Positions 8,326 through 16,737 are shown, numbered from the stretch's first letter. The stretch: 41,114 nucleotides of DNA from an uncultured Bacilli bacterium (GCA_944350415.1 CALVOY010000039.1:1-41114); one strand, 5' to 3'. Program-made: numbers and translations. Notes: a model not told the origin generated them from the sequence alone.

Positions 8326-9218
8326 AATATTCTTTGTGTATTAGCAAAGTTTAATTTGGCAACTTCTTTTAGTTTTTCTTCTCCATATTTTTGAACAATT
8401 TCTTCGCCAATAGAATCCACCTGAGGACCGGCACCTTTCGGAAGAGGAATATGCAAACTATCCGCAAGTTTATCAAATTCTTTTAAGAAAAGATAACGAC
8501 TAATAATACTACTACAAGCGACAGCTAAGTTTTTATCTTCTGCTTTGGTCATAAAAGTAATTCCTCTTTGTATTTCAGTAGATTTTTTGATGTAATCATA
8601 GTATCTAGCCTCTTTAGCAAATTCATCTACAATGATATAATCAAACGGTTCTTTAGTGACTTGTACCAATTGATATAAAACTTTATTATGCAAAATTGCT
8701 TTAATTTTATTCATATTATTGTCTTTGGCATGTTTCTCGTTATATTCTCGATTGGTAAGAATGATACTTTTATAAGAGATTTGTTTGGCTATTTTAGGAG
8801 CTATTTCTAATATTTTTTCATCGGTTAACTTTTTAGAGTCTTTAATGCCCAACTCTTCTAGATAAGGAATATCTTCCTTTTTCACAAAACTAGCAGTTAC
8901 TACAATCGGACCAAAGTAATCACCAGTACCAACTTCATCAGAACCGATAGAAGAACAATAGTAATATTTTTTTTCTTTTTCTTTTATTTCAGGACTATTT
9001 TGCTTGTTTTGTCCATCCATTTCTAACCACATAGCAGAGTCTACATCAGCACTAGTTCCTTGAAACATAATTTTTCCGCTTTCGTACATGGTAACTACAG
9101 TATCTCCATCTTGTGCTTGAAAAACAACATAAGGGATTACTTTATCTCTTTTTTTATCCTCGTAATATTTCATTATTTTTTCTTTTGTTTGATCACTAAC
9201 ACGAATAACACAGTTCAT
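8307..9218 (-). CDS. rnhC: Ribonuclease HIII
   Basis: A 303-aa RNase H type 2-fold enzyme that removes RNA from RNA/DNA hybrids. The N-terminal ~75 residues match the substrate-binding TBP-like domain of RNase HIII (MYESGKIMFQG). Catalytic motifs follow: D94-E95 in GSDEVGTGDYFGP, KDSKKL near 127 and the Asp of IIVDEFA near 198. Family length is normal. AAAGGTGA precedes the start. In Bacillus this gene neighbours zapA, cvpA, polX and mutS2; here cvpA is retained nearby, but polX and mutS2 are absent from the window. Confidence 0.96.
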   Translation of the reverse strand: MNCVIRVSDQTKEKIMKYYEDKKRDKVIPYVVFQAQDGDTVVTMYESGKIMFQGTSADVDSAMWLEMDGQNKQNSPEIKEKEKKYYYCSSIGSDEVGTGDYFGPIVVTASFVKKEDIPYLEELGIKDSKKLTDEKILEIAPKIAKQISYKSIILTNREYNEKHAKDNNMNKIKAILHNKVLYQLVQVTKEPFDYIIVDEFAKEARYYDYIKKSTEIQRGITFMTKAEDKNLAVACSSIISRYLFLKEFDKLADSLHIPLPKGAGPQVDSIGEEIVQKYGEEKLKEVAKLNFANTQRILKTVIF

Positions 9219-9247
9219 AATTTCACCTTTTCTAATATACTAAGGCT

Positions 9248-9276
9248 ATTATACAGAAATTTTTATTCTTTTACAA
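9248..9276 (-). promoter_or_regulatory. rnhC promoter
   Basis: On the reverse strand, TTGTAA (9276-9271), a 17-base spacer, then TATAAT (9253-9248). It lies 30 bases before the rnhC start. Confidence 0.7.
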
Positions 9277-9322
9277 TCTGTGGACAAGAAAATTAAAGTT
9301 TGCTACACTATACTATAGGAAT

Positions 9323-9463
9323 GTGATAGAGTTAGAGCAACAACAAATATTAAAAAATGCTAGAAGTATCAAAGAAAAAAAGAATCCAGAACGAATCATG
9401 CACAAGGTAACTTTTAGAAAAGGTAGGTTGCTAAGACAAGAAAAAACTGGTAAAAAACGATAA
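9323..9463 (+). CDS. Possible small basic protein (46 aa)
   Basis: An open frame from a GTG at 9323 to TAA at 9461-9463 encodes a 46-residue, Lys/Arg-rich, probably helical peptide (contains KNPERIMHKVTFRKGRLLRQ). It fills most of the gap between rnhC and cvpA. A plausible promoter (TGGACA 9281-9286, 17-base spacer, TACACT) lies just before it. The AGGA at 9318 is too close to the GTG, so the start is doubtful. No family recognised; it may not be translated. Confidence 0.35.
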   Translation: MIELEQQQILKNARSIKEKKNPERIMHKVTFRKGRLLRQEKTGKKR

Positions 9464-9469
9464 AATTCT

Positions 9470-9498
9470 TTGCAGAATAAATAAAATAGCGCTATAAT
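9470..9498 (+). promoter_or_regulatory. cvpA-trxA promoter
   Basis: TTGCAG (9470-9475), a 17-base spacer, then TATAAT (9493-9498), 27 bases before the cvpA ATG. Confidence 0.7.
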
Positions 9499-9524
9499 GA
9501 ATATAATAAGGAAGGGTGAAGTAT

Positions 9525-10238
9525 ATGAATATTGTAGATGCCATTATTATATTACTGATTCTAGCTTGTGGTGTAGCAGGTTTTAAAAGAGGTGTACTAA
9601 AGCAATTAGTTTCTACTGTTGGGTTTGTGATTATCGTAATCCTTGCCTTCTATTTGAAGAACCCAATTGCAGAATTTTTAAGTTTGCATTTGCCATTTTT
9701 CAATTTTGGTGGAAGTTTTGCCAATGTTACAAGTTTGAACATTATTTTGTATCAAATTATATCTTTTATTTTAGTTGTCTTCATTTTAGAAGTAATATTA
9801 GGAATTCTAATTCGAGTGACTGGAGTAATAGAAACGATATTAAAATTCACAATTATTTTAGGAATTCCATCTAAAATTTTAGGATTTATAGTAGGAATTA
9901 TAGAGGGATTTATTATTACTTTCTTAGTTCTATTTTTCTTAAGACAACCAGGTTTTAATTTAAAGATATTAGAAGAAAGTAAATTGACTGATCCTATTTT
10001 AAATTCTACTCCTGTATTATCGCAGGTAGCGGGAGGTTTCGTAGATACCTTTCATGACTTGTATGAACTTGGTAATGACTACTATGAACAAGAAATGGAT
10101 GCGAATACTTTAAATTTAAGATCTATCGATGTGATGTTAGAACATAAAATTATTACACCAGATTATGTGGTAAAATTAGTAGATGCTAAAAAAATAGAAG
10201 TAACTGGCATTGATAGTGTTATTAATAAATATAGATAG
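9525..10238 (+). CDS. CvpA family membrane protein
   Basis: A 237-aa protein. The start is set at ATG 9525 because AAGGAAGG (9508-9515) is well spaced from it, while the in-frame GTG at 9516 abuts the RBS. The N-terminal NIVDAIIILLILACGVAGFK followed by RGVLKQLVS is the CvpA signature. Four hydrophobic segments lie in residues ~1-150, with a polar C-terminal tail (about 155-237). The position after rnhC matches Bacillus yshB. The precise role is unknown; in E. coli CvpA is linked to colicin V production and envelope stress. It lies 9 bases before trxA, in an operon. Confidence 0.85.
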   Translation: MNIVDAIIILLILACGVAGFKRGVLKQLVSTVGFVIIVILAFYLKNPIAEFLSLHLPFFNFGGSFANVTSLNIILYQIISFILVVFILEVILGILIRVTGVIETILKFTIILGIPSKILGFIVGIIEGFIITFLVLFFLRQPGFNLKILEESKLTDPILNSTPVLSQVAGGFVDTFHDLYELGNDYYEQEMDANTLNLRSIDVMLEHKIITPDYVVKLVDAKKIEVTGIDSVINKYR

Positions 10239-10247
10239 GAGATTGTT

Positions 10248-10550
10248 ATGATAAGAGAATTCAAAGATGGAAATTTTAATGAAGAAAAAAAAGAAGGAGT
10301 AGTTCTAGTAGACTTCTATGCTACTTGGTGCGGCCCATGTAAGATGATGCATCCAATTATTGAAGAAATAGGAAAAGAAAATCCTGACCTTAAAATTATT
10401 AAAATAGATGTTGATCAGCATGAGGATTTAGCAAGAGAATACGGTATTATGAGTATTCCTACTATTATGTTATTTCGAGATGGAAATTTAGTGGAAAAAA
10501 ATATTGGTTTTATTGCCAAAGATCAATTGACTCAGTGGTTAAATCGTTAG
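10248..10550 (+). CDS. trxA: Thioredoxin
   Basis: A 100-aa classical thioredoxin. The redox motif W-C28-G-P-C31 sits in VDFYATWCGPCKMMHP, and the cis-Pro loop is in YGIMSIPTIMLF. No signal peptide, so it is cytoplasmic. It is the second gene of the cvpA operon, and a terminator follows immediately. Confidence 0.95.
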   Translation: MIREFKDGNFNEEKKEGVVLVDFYATWCGPCKMMHPIIEEIGKENPDLKIIKIDVDQHEDLAREYGIMSIPTIMLFRDGNLVEKNIGFIAKDQLTQWLNR

Positions 10551-10585
10551 AAAAAATTCTTAATTAAGAGTTTTTCTTTTTTTTC
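10549..10585 (+). terminator. Rho-independent terminator after trxA
   Basis: An AT-rich hairpin around CTTAATTAAG with AAAA/TTTT arms, followed by a long T-tract. It overlaps the trxA stop codon. Confidence 0.7.
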
Positions 10586-10594
10586 TGTTTTTAC

Positions 10595-10623
10595 TTTTCA
10601 AGACTTTTATTTTATTGTATAAT
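10595..10623 (+). promoter_or_regulatory. ftsA-ftsZ promoter
   Basis: TTTTCA (10595-10600), a 17-base spacer, then TATAAT (10618-10623). It is the only clear promoter before ftsA. Confidence 0.55.
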
Positions 10624-10659
10624 GAGATATAGAATAGTGGAGAGAGGAAGCTAAAGAAA

Positions 10660-11907
10660 ATGAAAAAAATATATACTGGTATTGACCTTGGTAGTTTCAG
10701 TATTAAGATTGTAGTATGTGAAGTAGTCAATAATAAATTTCATGTTTTAGCTGCTTCTAATACTAGATGTAAAGGAATTCAAAACGGAATGATCATAGAT
10801 ATGGAAGAGGCATCTACATATTTGATGAAAGCCAAAAAGAATGTAGAAGGAATGTTAGGTATTACCATCGATCAAGCAGTTGTAACCGTATCTTCTATGG
10901 ATAGAACTTTTGATATTGTGGAAGGGAAAACAACGATAGAAGATGAAAATCATATGGTATCTTCTAATGATATCAATAATGTCTTTCAGGATGCAGTATT
11001 AGGTAGAGTTGAGGATAGTAGAGAACTAATTACCATTACTCCTATTTCTTTTCAAGTAGATGATCAAGAGGCTGTCAAAGATCCGAAGGGATTGATGGGA
11101 AATAGTCTTTCTGTAAAAGCAGTAATTACTTCTGTTCCTAAGGAAAATTTTAGGAACACGATTCATTTGTTAAAGAATTGTGGAATAGAAGCAGTAGATG
11201 TAACATATGGAGCTGTTGGTGATTATTATGTAGCCAAAAACCCAGATTTTGATAAGGGAATATCAGCTATTGTCAATATCGGTTATTCTAAAACAGAAGT
11301 TTCTATTTTTAATAAAGGTATTATGATTAAAAATGAGATTATAAGTAGTGGTAGTAAGCTGATTGACAAAGATTTAGCCTATGTATATAATTTGAAGCGT
11401 AGTCAAGCTAGAGCACTAAAAGAAAGTTTTGCTGTTAGTAACACCAGATACTCTGATGTAAATGATACAATAGAATTAACCAACAAAGCAGGAGAAGATA
11501 TCATCTTAAATCAATTGGAAGTATCAGAAGTGGTGGAAGCAAGATTAGTAGATTTATTAAGACTTGCGAAAAAACAAATTAATCTCTTAACAAACAGAGA
11601 AATTAGTTATATAATAATCACAGGGGGAATAAGCGAACTTGCAGGTTTTGAATATGTAGTAGAAAATATTTTTGATAGAAGATGCTCTACTTTGGATATT
11701 AGTACGATGGGAATTCGAAGTAATATGTATTCTAGCAGTTATGGAATTATAAAGTACTTTCACAATAAACTTGATTTAAGGGGATTATCTTATTCTATGG
11801 TAAGTGAGAAAGAAGCAGTGAATTTAATATCAACAAAAGGAAAAATATCTAATAATTTTCATGATAATATTATTAGTAAAGTATTTGGATATTTTTCTGG
11901 TGAATGA
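10660..11907 (+). CDS. ftsA: Cell division protein FtsA
   Basis: A 415-aa actin-fold protein that anchors FtsZ to the membrane. Phosphate-1 motif [14 protein letters not shown] lies near residue 6, with an SHS2-like region around 85-165. The phosphate-2 segment is [15 protein letters not shown], and the adenosine motif is [16 protein letters not shown]. The C-terminus ([15 protein letters not shown]) is the expected amphipathic membrane-targeting helix. GAGAGGAAG precedes the start. The ftsZ RBS lies over the ftsA stop codon. Confidence 0.93.
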   Translation: MKKIYTGIDLGSFSIKIVVCEVVNNKFHVLAASNTRCKGIQNGMIIDMEEASTYLMKAKKNVEGMLGITIDQAVVTVSSMDRTFDIVEGKTTIEDENHMVSSNDINNVFQDAVLGRVEDSRELITITPISFQVDDQEAVKDPKGLMGNSLSVKAVITSVPKENFRNTIHLLKNCGIEAVDVTYGAVGDYYVAKNPDFDKGISAIVNIGYSKTEVSIFNKGIMIKNEIISSGSKLIDKDLAYVYNLKRSQARALKESFAVSNTRYSDVNDTIELTNKAGEDIILNQLEVSEVVEARLVDLLRLAKKQINLLTNREISYIIITGGISELAGFEYVVENIFDRRCSTLDISTMGIRSNMYSSSYGIIKYFHNKLDLRGLSYSMVSEKEAVNLISTKGKISNNFHDNIISKVFGYFSGE

Positions 11908-11918
11908 GGAGGATGTAT

Positions 11919-13016
11919 ATGTTTAATAGTTTAGAAATGGATCAACTTGCTAAAATAAAAGTAATTGGTGTTGGTGGAGCAGGTTGTAACGCTGTAAATA
12001 GAATGATTGAATCAGGAGTAAAAGGGGTAGAGTTTATTGTAGCCAATACAGACTTACAGGTTTTAAATAATTCCAAAGCGGATGTTAAAATTCAGATTGG
12101 TGCTAATTTAACCGATGGTTTAGGAGCAGGGGCTAATCCAGATGTAGGAAGAGAAGCCGCTGTAGAAAGTAAAAAAGAGATTGAAGATGCCCTAAGTGGA
12201 GCGGATATGGTATTTGTAACTTGTGGTATGGGTGGAGGAACTGGAACAGGTGCTTCCCCAGTAATAGCTGAAATTTCTCAAACCCTAGGAGCTCTAACTG
12301 TTGCGATTGTAACTAAACCATTTGGTTTTGAAGGAAAGCGTAGAATGGAAAATGCATTGAGGGGATTAGATGAATTAAAGAAACATGTAGACACTTTGAT
12401 TGTGATTCCTAATGATAGATTAAGAGAAATCATTGATAAGACAACACCGATGTTAGAAGCTTTCAAAGAAGTTGATAATGTTCTTCGCCGTGGTGTTCAA
12501 TCTATTTCCGATTTGATAGCTGTAGTGGGACTTGTTAACCTAGACTTTGCAGATGTAAAAGCAGTAATGCAAAATTCTGGAAAAGCAATTATCGGTATTG
12601 GAATTGGAATGGGTGAAGATAGAGCGGCGGAAGCTGCCAAACAGGCTGTTTCTTCACCGCTATTGGAAACTAGTATTCAAGGGGCAACCAATGCAATTAT
12701 CAATGTTACTGGTGGAGTAAATTTAACCCTATTTGAAGCAGAGCAAGCAGCTGAAGTAGTCCGTGCAGCTTCTAATACAGATATTAATACGATTTTTGGT
12801 TCTGTTATTAACGAAAATTTAACTGATGAAGTAATTGTTACTGTAATTGCTACAGGTTTTGATAAAAATGAAAAAGCAAAAGAACCACTATACAACAATG
12901 TTCAAAATACAACTAGAAGAAGTACTCCTCGCGAAATCGAAGTAATGGATGATGATTTTGATGATGATAGTGAAGATGATGACTTCCCAATCTTTTTACA
13001 GAATAAAAACTTTTAG
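11919..13016 (+). CDS. ftsZ: Cell division protein FtsZ
   Basis: A 365-aa tubulin-like GTPase of the Z-ring. The ATG at 11919 is preferred because GAGGAGG (11906-11912) is correctly spaced; ATGs at 11904 and 11913 overlap that RBS. The GTP loop GGGTGTG is at residues 105-111 and the T7 loop NLDFADVK near 207-214. The linker is very short and highly acidic, and the protein ends with the conserved binding peptide in the form [11 protein letters not shown]. It is coupled to ftsA. The usual neighbours (murG, divIB, sepF, ylm genes) are absent from the window. Confidence 0.97.
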   Translation: MFNSLEMDQLAKIKVIGVGGAGCNAVNRMIESGVKGVEFIVANTDLQVLNNSKADVKIQIGANLTDGLGAGANPDVGREAAVESKKEIEDALSGADMVFVTCGMGGGTGTGASPVIAEISQTLGALTVAIVTKPFGFEGKRRMENALRGLDELKKHVDTLIVIPNDRLREIIDKTTPMLEAFKEVDNVLRRGVQSISDLIAVVGLVNLDFADVKAVMQNSGKAIIGIGIGMGEDRAAEAAKQAVSSPLLETSIQGATNAIINVTGGVNLTLFEAEQAAEVVRAASNTDINTIFGSVINENLTDEVIVTVIATGFDKNEKAKEPLYNNVQNTTRRSTPREIEVMDDDFDDDSEDDDFPIFLQNKNF

Positions 13017-13035
13017 TAAAATAATAGGTATATAG

Positions 13036-13060
13036 GAGAGCTTTTAGCTTTCTTTTCTTT
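13036..13060 (+). terminator. Terminator after ftsZ
   Basis: GAGAGCT (13036-13042), TTT loop, AGCTTTC (13046-13052) with one G-U pair, then a T-rich run interrupted by C. Confidence 0.65.
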
Positions 13061-13106
13061 TGGTGAAATACCTGAAAACAATATAGAATTTACATAGGAA
13101 ATCGTG

Positions 13107-13112
13107 TATAAT
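13107..13112 (+). promoter_or_regulatory. -10 element for the split gene
   Basis: TATAAT at 13107-13112 lies 21 bases before the ATG at 13133, which has a strong GGGAGGAGAAC RBS. No good -35 was found at the right distance. Confidence 0.45.
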
Positions 13113-13132
13113 AGTCACGGGAGGAGAACTAT

Positions 13133-13297
13133 ATGGATAATTTAAAGAAAAAATATGATGAAATAACAGAATTAAGAAGCCACATTATAGAAGAGATGAA
13201 GGTACTTGAAGAGAATGAAATCATAAAAAGATATTTTGAATTAAAAAACAAAATGAAAGCTTATATACTGATCAACTCAGTCTATTTACTACAATGA
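13133..13297 (+). CDS. Helical N-terminal part of a split gene (54 aa in zero frame)
   Basis: Read alone, this is a 54-aa, charged, coiled-coil-like peptide (LKKKYDEITELRSHIIEEMK) with an excellent RBS. The last ~11 residues (from YILINS) look unlike the rest. The alternative frame entered by slipping back one base at A AAA AAC (13243-13249) continues smoothly into the downstream ORF. I interpret it as the 5' part of one 203-codon gene spanning 13133-13743. It is either decoded by programmed -1 frameshifting, broken by a one-base deletion, or affected by an assembly error in the A-run. Confidence 0.6.
   Translation: MDNLKKKYDEITELRSHIIEEMKVLEENEIIKRYFELKNKMKAYILINSVYLLQ
13243..13249 (+). promoter_or_regulatory. 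Candidate -1 frameshift slippery heptamer A AAA AAC
   Basis: In the upstream frame the codons read TTA AAA AAC, giving X XXY YYZ in the correct phase. The downstream frame is open only from 13240 and the upstream frame closes at 13297, so a shift must fall in this 55-base overlap, which contains the heptamer. A small hairpin ACTGA-TCAAC-TCAGT (13267-13281) lies 17 bases downstream, further than usual for a stimulator. Confidence 0.4.
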
Positions 13298-13743
13298 AAG
13301 AGCAAGAATATGATTCTTGTAGCCATGTATTAGTATTTTCTAAAATAGAACATGATAGATGGGAAGGTCGTACATATAAAAGCTCTGGCTGTATGAAATG
13401 CGGTTTAGATAATAGTGTTTTAGATTGTCATAGAAGGTACTTACCTTTTGACAAAGCGATTATGTATGACTATTTGAAGAAAAAAGGACCGTCTTTTACT
13501 TATCTCACTGGTATAGAAACCAATATTGCTTGTGATTTGGATTTGGCACAAGAAATCTATCGAAAAATAAAAATAGCACACCCTAATATTGATGATAAAA
13601 CGGCAATTCAATACTTTAAGAATGCTCTAGATCATATTAGAAGTGTTGATGTTAGCGATGAAAGAAAAGAAAGTAGAGTAAAAAGATTATCATTAAATCC
13701 TAGTTTTAAAAGTTGGAATGGTCGTGATGTTCATGTCGATTAA
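13294..13743 (+). CDS. Zinc-finger-like conserved hypothetical protein (3' part of split gene)
   Basis: From the ATG at 13294 this reads as 149 aa, overlapping the upstream stop by 4 bases, but no RBS precedes it. The frame extends further upstream (to 13240) with sensible protein sequence. Visible features are DSCSHVLVF, EGRTYKSSGCMKCG, LDCH and a C-terminal stretch with AHPNIDDKTA. The Cys/His spacing suggests a metal site. I believe similar unnamed proteins occur in uncultured gut Firmicutes with a helical N-terminus attached, but this is recall. Function unknown. Confidence 0.6.
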   Translation: MKEQEYDSCSHVLVFSKIEHDRWEGRTYKSSGCMKCGLDNSVLDCHRRYLPFDKAIMYDYLKKKGPSFTYLTGIETNIACDLDLAQEIYRKIKIAHPNIDDKTAIQYFKNALDHIRSVDVSDERKESRVKRLSLNPSFKSWNGRDVHVD

Positions 13744-13770
13744 CTCAACTAAAAAATAGTTTAAAATGAT

Positions 13771-13805
13771 AAAGGATAAGAGAAATTCTTTCCTTTTTTT
13801 TTATT
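13771..13805 (+). terminator. Terminator after the split gene
   Basis: AAAGGA-(T)-AAGA pairs with TCTT-TCCTTT around a GAAAT loop, followed by a long T-tract. Confidence 0.7.
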
Positions 13806-13808
13806 TTA

Positions 13809-13817
13809 TGGTACAAT
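13809..13817 (+). promoter_or_regulatory. Extended -10 promoter of mtaB
   Basis: TGG-TACAAT (13809-13817), an extended -10 form, directly downstream of the terminator T-tract and 32 bases before the mtaB start. No clear -35. Confidence 0.45.
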
Positions 13818-13848
13818 TTAGCTACTTTATATACGAGGGGATGAACAG

Positions 13849-15135
13849 ATGAAAGTTGGTATTTGTACATTGGGTTGTAAGGTCAATGCCTATGAAAGTG
13901 AATATGTGATATCCTTGTTTCAAAAACGAGGATATGAAATTTCTTCTTTCGAAGATATTTGTGATGTCTATATTATCAATACTTGTACCGTAACCAATCA
14001 AAGTGATAGTAAAAGTCGCAAAATGATTCACCAGGCTATTAGAAGAAATCCCGATGCTTGTATTGTAGTAATGGGATGTTTTATCCAGGCTAATCAAGAT
14101 TATTCCATAGAAGGTGTAAATATTTATATCGGGAACAAAGAGAAAAGTAAAGTGGTGGATCTAGTAGAAGAATTTTTTGCGAATCAAAAAAATATTCAAA
14201 ATGTGTATTCCAATTTAGGAAATGAATTTGAAGATATGGAGATTGAAAATTTTGTTGGTAGAACGAGGGCTTTTGTAAAGATTCAAGATGGTTGTGAAAA
14301 TTTTTGTAGCTACTGTATTATTCCTTATGTACGTGGGAAATGTCGTAGTAAACAGAAAGAAAAAGTGATCGAAGAAATTACCACCTTAGTAAATAACGGT
14401 TACCAAGAAATTGTTTTAACAGGCATTCATACCGGAAATTATGGGAGAGATTTGAATACAGATTTTGCTTCACTATTAAAAGAGATTGTAAATATCTCCA
14501 ATTTATATCGTTTGCGTATTTCGTCCATCGAAATCACTGAATTAACGAAGGAAGTTTTAGATATTTTGAAAAACTATTCAGTGATTGCAGATCACTTGCA
14601 TATTCCATTGCAGGCAGGAAGCGACTCAACTTTAAAGCGTATGAATCGTAAATATGATACAAGATATTTTGAACATAAAATGGCAGCTATCCGCAATATC
14701 AGACCTGACATTTCTATCTCTACAGATGTAATTGTTGGATTTCCTGGAGAAACCGAAGAAGATTTTAAAGAAACTTATGAATTCTGTAAGAAAATGAAGT
14801 TTTCTAAAATCCATGTTTTTCCATATTCGGTAAGAGAAGGAACTCCGGCTAGCAAATTTCCAAATCAAGTAGATGCTAAGATAAAAAAAGAAAGAGCTAA
14901 AAAACTAATTTCATTATCAGAAAAATTAGAACAAGAATATATGAAAAAATTTCTGAATACAAAAGTAGAAGTTTTAATAGAACAAACCAAAGACAATAAT
15001 AGCTATGGTCATACTAGTAATTATTTATCAGTAAAATTAAAGGGAGTCTATTCTAGCGAAGATGTTGTAACAGCAGAGATTACAGAGTTATCCTATCCCA
15101 ATTGTATTGCCAAAGAACTAGTAAAGGAAAGATGA
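13849..15135 (+). CDS. mtaB: tRNA t6A37 methylthiotransferase MtaB
   Basis: A 428-aa radical-SAM enzyme that converts t6A37 to ms2t6A37 in ANN-decoding tRNAs. The N-terminal UPF0004 domain supplies cluster cysteines C10, C46 and C77. The radical-SAM motif C149-x3-C153-x2-C156 sits in GCENFCSYCIIPYVRGK. SIEITEL, HIPLQAGSD and VGFPGETEEDF follow, with a C-terminal TRAM domain. The N-terminus VGICTLGCKVNAYESE separates MtaB from MiaB and RimO. The next gene begins inside its stop codon. Confidence 0.94.
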   Translation: MKVGICTLGCKVNAYESEYVISLFQKRGYEISSFEDICDVYIINTCTVTNQSDSKSRKMIHQAIRRNPDACIVVMGCFIQANQDYSIEGVNIYIGNKEKSKVVDLVEEFFANQKNIQNVYSNLGNEFEDMEIENFVGRTRAFVKIQDGCENFCSYCIIPYVRGKCRSKQKEKVIEEITTLVNNGYQEIVLTGIHTGNYGRDLNTDFASLLKEIVNISNLYRLRISSIEITELTKEVLDILKNYSVIADHLHIPLQAGSDSTLKRMNRKYDTRYFEHKMAAIRNIRPDISISTDVIVGFPGETEEDFKETYEFCKKMKFSKIHVFPYSVREGTPASKFPNQVDAKIKKERAKKLISLSEKLEQEYMKKFLNTKVEVLIEQTKDNNSYGHTSNYLSVKLKGVYSSEDVVTAEITELSYPNCIAKELVKER

Positions 15136-15137
15136 TG

Positions 15138-15821
15138 ATGGATAAAAATATATTAAATATCAAACTTGAAAGTGAAAAATATAATTTTATAATAGAAGAA
15201 AAATCAATTTCTAAAATCTATGTTGTTTTACCATTTTTGCGCGATGCTATTTTAGGAAATCTATCCCAATCACAAGATGGTTTCTGCTTACATCTATGTG
15301 ATCGAATTGCAAGTAGTTGTGTAGGAAATAAAAAATATATAAATTGGTTTTACTCGCCTAATTTATTTAGCAAAACCATTCATATCTTTGTCCCTAATAG
15401 TAGCATTTCTAGTATAAATATTCATTTAGAAAATGGAAATCTTTTTCTTCATAAAATTCATGCGCAAAGAGTGAATATATCAGATTTAAGAGGAAATATT
15501 AAAATTAAGAATTCTAATATTAGTTCATCTATCATTGAAGGATATCAGTCTGAAATAGTAATTGAAAATTTAGAAGGAAATCATAGTGACATAAGTAGTA
15601 AAACTGGAAATTTAAAAATAAAAGGAATGGTATCAGATAGAAATAAATTGGAAACAATACTAGGTGATATTTGTCTTTATTTAAATGATCAAGATTTAGA
15701 TTATACGCAGATAGATATGAAATCCAAGACAATCAAGAGTTCTTTAGAACCAAAAAAAGAACTTAGAAAAACGATAGATTGCTTTGCTCCTTATGGTAGC
15801 ATTTCAGGGAACTTTTTATGA
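15138..15821 (+). CDS. DUF4097-like beta-repeat protein
   Basis: Three in-frame ATGs (15132, 15135, 15138) follow AAGGA at 15124. The last is chosen on spacing, giving 227 aa; 15132 would make an ATGA overlap with mtaB. The middle (about 90-170) is a run of short beta-strand repeats such as SISSINIHLENGNLFLHKI and NIKIKNSNISSSII, typical of DUF4097/putative-adhesin folds. There is no signal peptide or TM helix, so a cytoplasmic location is likely. Function unknown. It is probably cotranscribed with mtaB. Confidence 0.6.
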   Translation: MDKNILNIKLESEKYNFIIEEKSISKIYVVLPFLRDAILGNLSQSQDGFCLHLCDRIASSCVGNKKYINWFYSPNLFSKTIHIFVPNSSISSINIHLENGNLFLHKIHAQRVNISDLRGNIKIKNSNISSSIIEGYQSEIVIENLEGNHSDISSKTGNLKIKGMVSDRNKLETILGDICLYLNDQDLDYTQIDMKSKTIKSSLEPKKELRKTIDCFAPYGSISGNFL

Positions 15822-15852
15822 AATTTTACTGTATTTTTATAATGATTCATTA

Positions 15853-15858
15853 TATAAT
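15853..15858 (+). promoter_or_regulatory. -10 element before the coiled-coil membrane protein
   Basis: TATAAT at 15853-15858, 24 bases before the chosen ATG at 15883; the -35 is weak. It supports rejecting the upstream in-frame start at 15784. Confidence 0.45.
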
Positions 15859-15882
15859 GTATATGATAGCGAGGTAAAGAAA

Positions 15883-16443
15883 ATGGAAAATCTAGATTTA
15901 AGCATGGTAAAAATAGTTCAAGAAAAAGCAAAAGAACGAGAAATATTACAAAATTTGTATCAAAATAGTATCCAAAATGGAAAGATGCAACAAGAAGTTC
16001 ATGGCAAGGGCTATGTTGGCAAGCAAGGTAAACAAGCAAAAGAAAACATAAAACCAATCATCTTAACTTTGGCAGCAGCAGTCGGTCTTACCGCTAGTAT
16101 AGCAACGGTATCAAAACTGGATCAAGTATCTCACTATAATACTGTTTTAGAGCAAAAAATGGAGCAAGAATTAACAGATACCCAAATAGCTGCTTATCAA
16201 AAAGATCAAGACATGGGGAATTTGATAACGAATACAATTGAGAAACTAGGAGAGATTCAAGCGGCAAAAGAAACACTAGATACTAGTAATTATGACATGA
16301 TGGAAAATAATATCTCAGCTTCTACGATAGAATATTTACCTCTTGATGAAGATGGCTTGTTTCCATTATCTGAAAAAGATCAGGATGCTATTGATATCGC
16401 AACCGATCAAGTAATCGAAGAATATAAAAGTAGGGGAAGATAA
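15883..16443 (+). CDS. Hypothetical single-pass membrane protein
   Basis: A 186-aa product from the ATG at 15883 (GAGGTAAAG RBS); an in-frame ATG at 15784 lies within the previous gene and before the promoter. A polar, helical N-terminus (~60 residues) precedes one TM helix (IKPIILTLAAAVGLTASIAT). A Gln/Glu-rich coiled-coil-like region and an acidic C-terminus ending EEYKSRGR follow. No family recognised. It is followed 1 base later by a small gene, so the two form an operon. Confidence 0.6.
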   Translation: MENLDLSMVKIVQEKAKEREILQNLYQNSIQNGKMQQEVHGKGYVGKQGKQAKENIKPIILTLAAAVGLTASIATVSKLDQVSHYNTVLEQKMEQELTDTQIAAYQKDQDMGNLITNTIEKLGEIQAAKETLDTSNYDMMENNISASTIEYLPLDEDGLFPLSEKDQDAIDIATDQVIEEYKSRGR

Positions 16444-16444
16444 T

Positions 16445-16684
16445 ATGATTGATAATAGTCGTGTAGTACTGGAAAACGGAATAGAGTATGATGTTGTAGA
16501 AAAAATTGAGTCAAATCAGCAAGCTTATATTTATTTGGTAAATCCTAAAGAAATGGAAGATATTTGTATTCGTAAAGAAATAGAAGAGAATGGAAAAACT
16601 TATTTAGTGGGACTAGATAATCAAGAAGAAGTCAACTTGGCTTTAAAACTGTTTGCTGAAAAGAATCAAACAGAAGAAAATTAG
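16445..16684 (+). CDS. Small DUF1292-like protein
   Basis: A 79-aa acidic protein. The pattern NGIEYDVVEKIESNQQAYIY, then VNPKEMEDICIRKEIEENGK and an ending around EEVNLALKLFAEKN resembles DUF1292 (YrzB-like) proteins in length and strand order, but the match is loose. The start lies 1 base after the preceding stop, with AGGGGA in the 3' end of that gene as RBS. Function unknown. Confidence 0.5.
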   Translation: MIDNSRVVLENGIEYDVVEKIESNQQAYIYLVNPKEMEDICIRKEIEENGKTYLVGLDNQEEVNLALKLFAEKNQTEEN

Positions 16685-16693
16685 TAAGAAATT

Positions 16694-16702
16694 TGGTATA
16701 AT
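16694..16702 (+). promoter_or_regulatory. Extended -10 for recD2, overlapping a terminator
   Basis: TGG-TATAAT at 16694-16702. Its last bases are the first bases of the terminator stem, so initiation would begin near the hairpin loop, 3' of the left arm. Confidence 0.45.
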
Positions 16703-16723
16703 ATCCTTAGGGATATTTTTTTT
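16700..16723 (+). terminator. Terminator upstream of recD2
   Basis: AATATCC (16700-16706), TTAG loop, GGATATT (16711-16717), T-run to 16723. The recD2 RBS (GGAGG) starts at the very next base. Confidence 0.8.
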
Positions 16724-16737
16724 GGAGGAAAAAGAGG

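Noticed and set aside
1709-15135. UGA read as Trp (Mycoplasma code)
   Set aside because: rel, ftsA and mtaB all end in TGA with the next start overlapping or close by, and conserved Trp positions use TGG.
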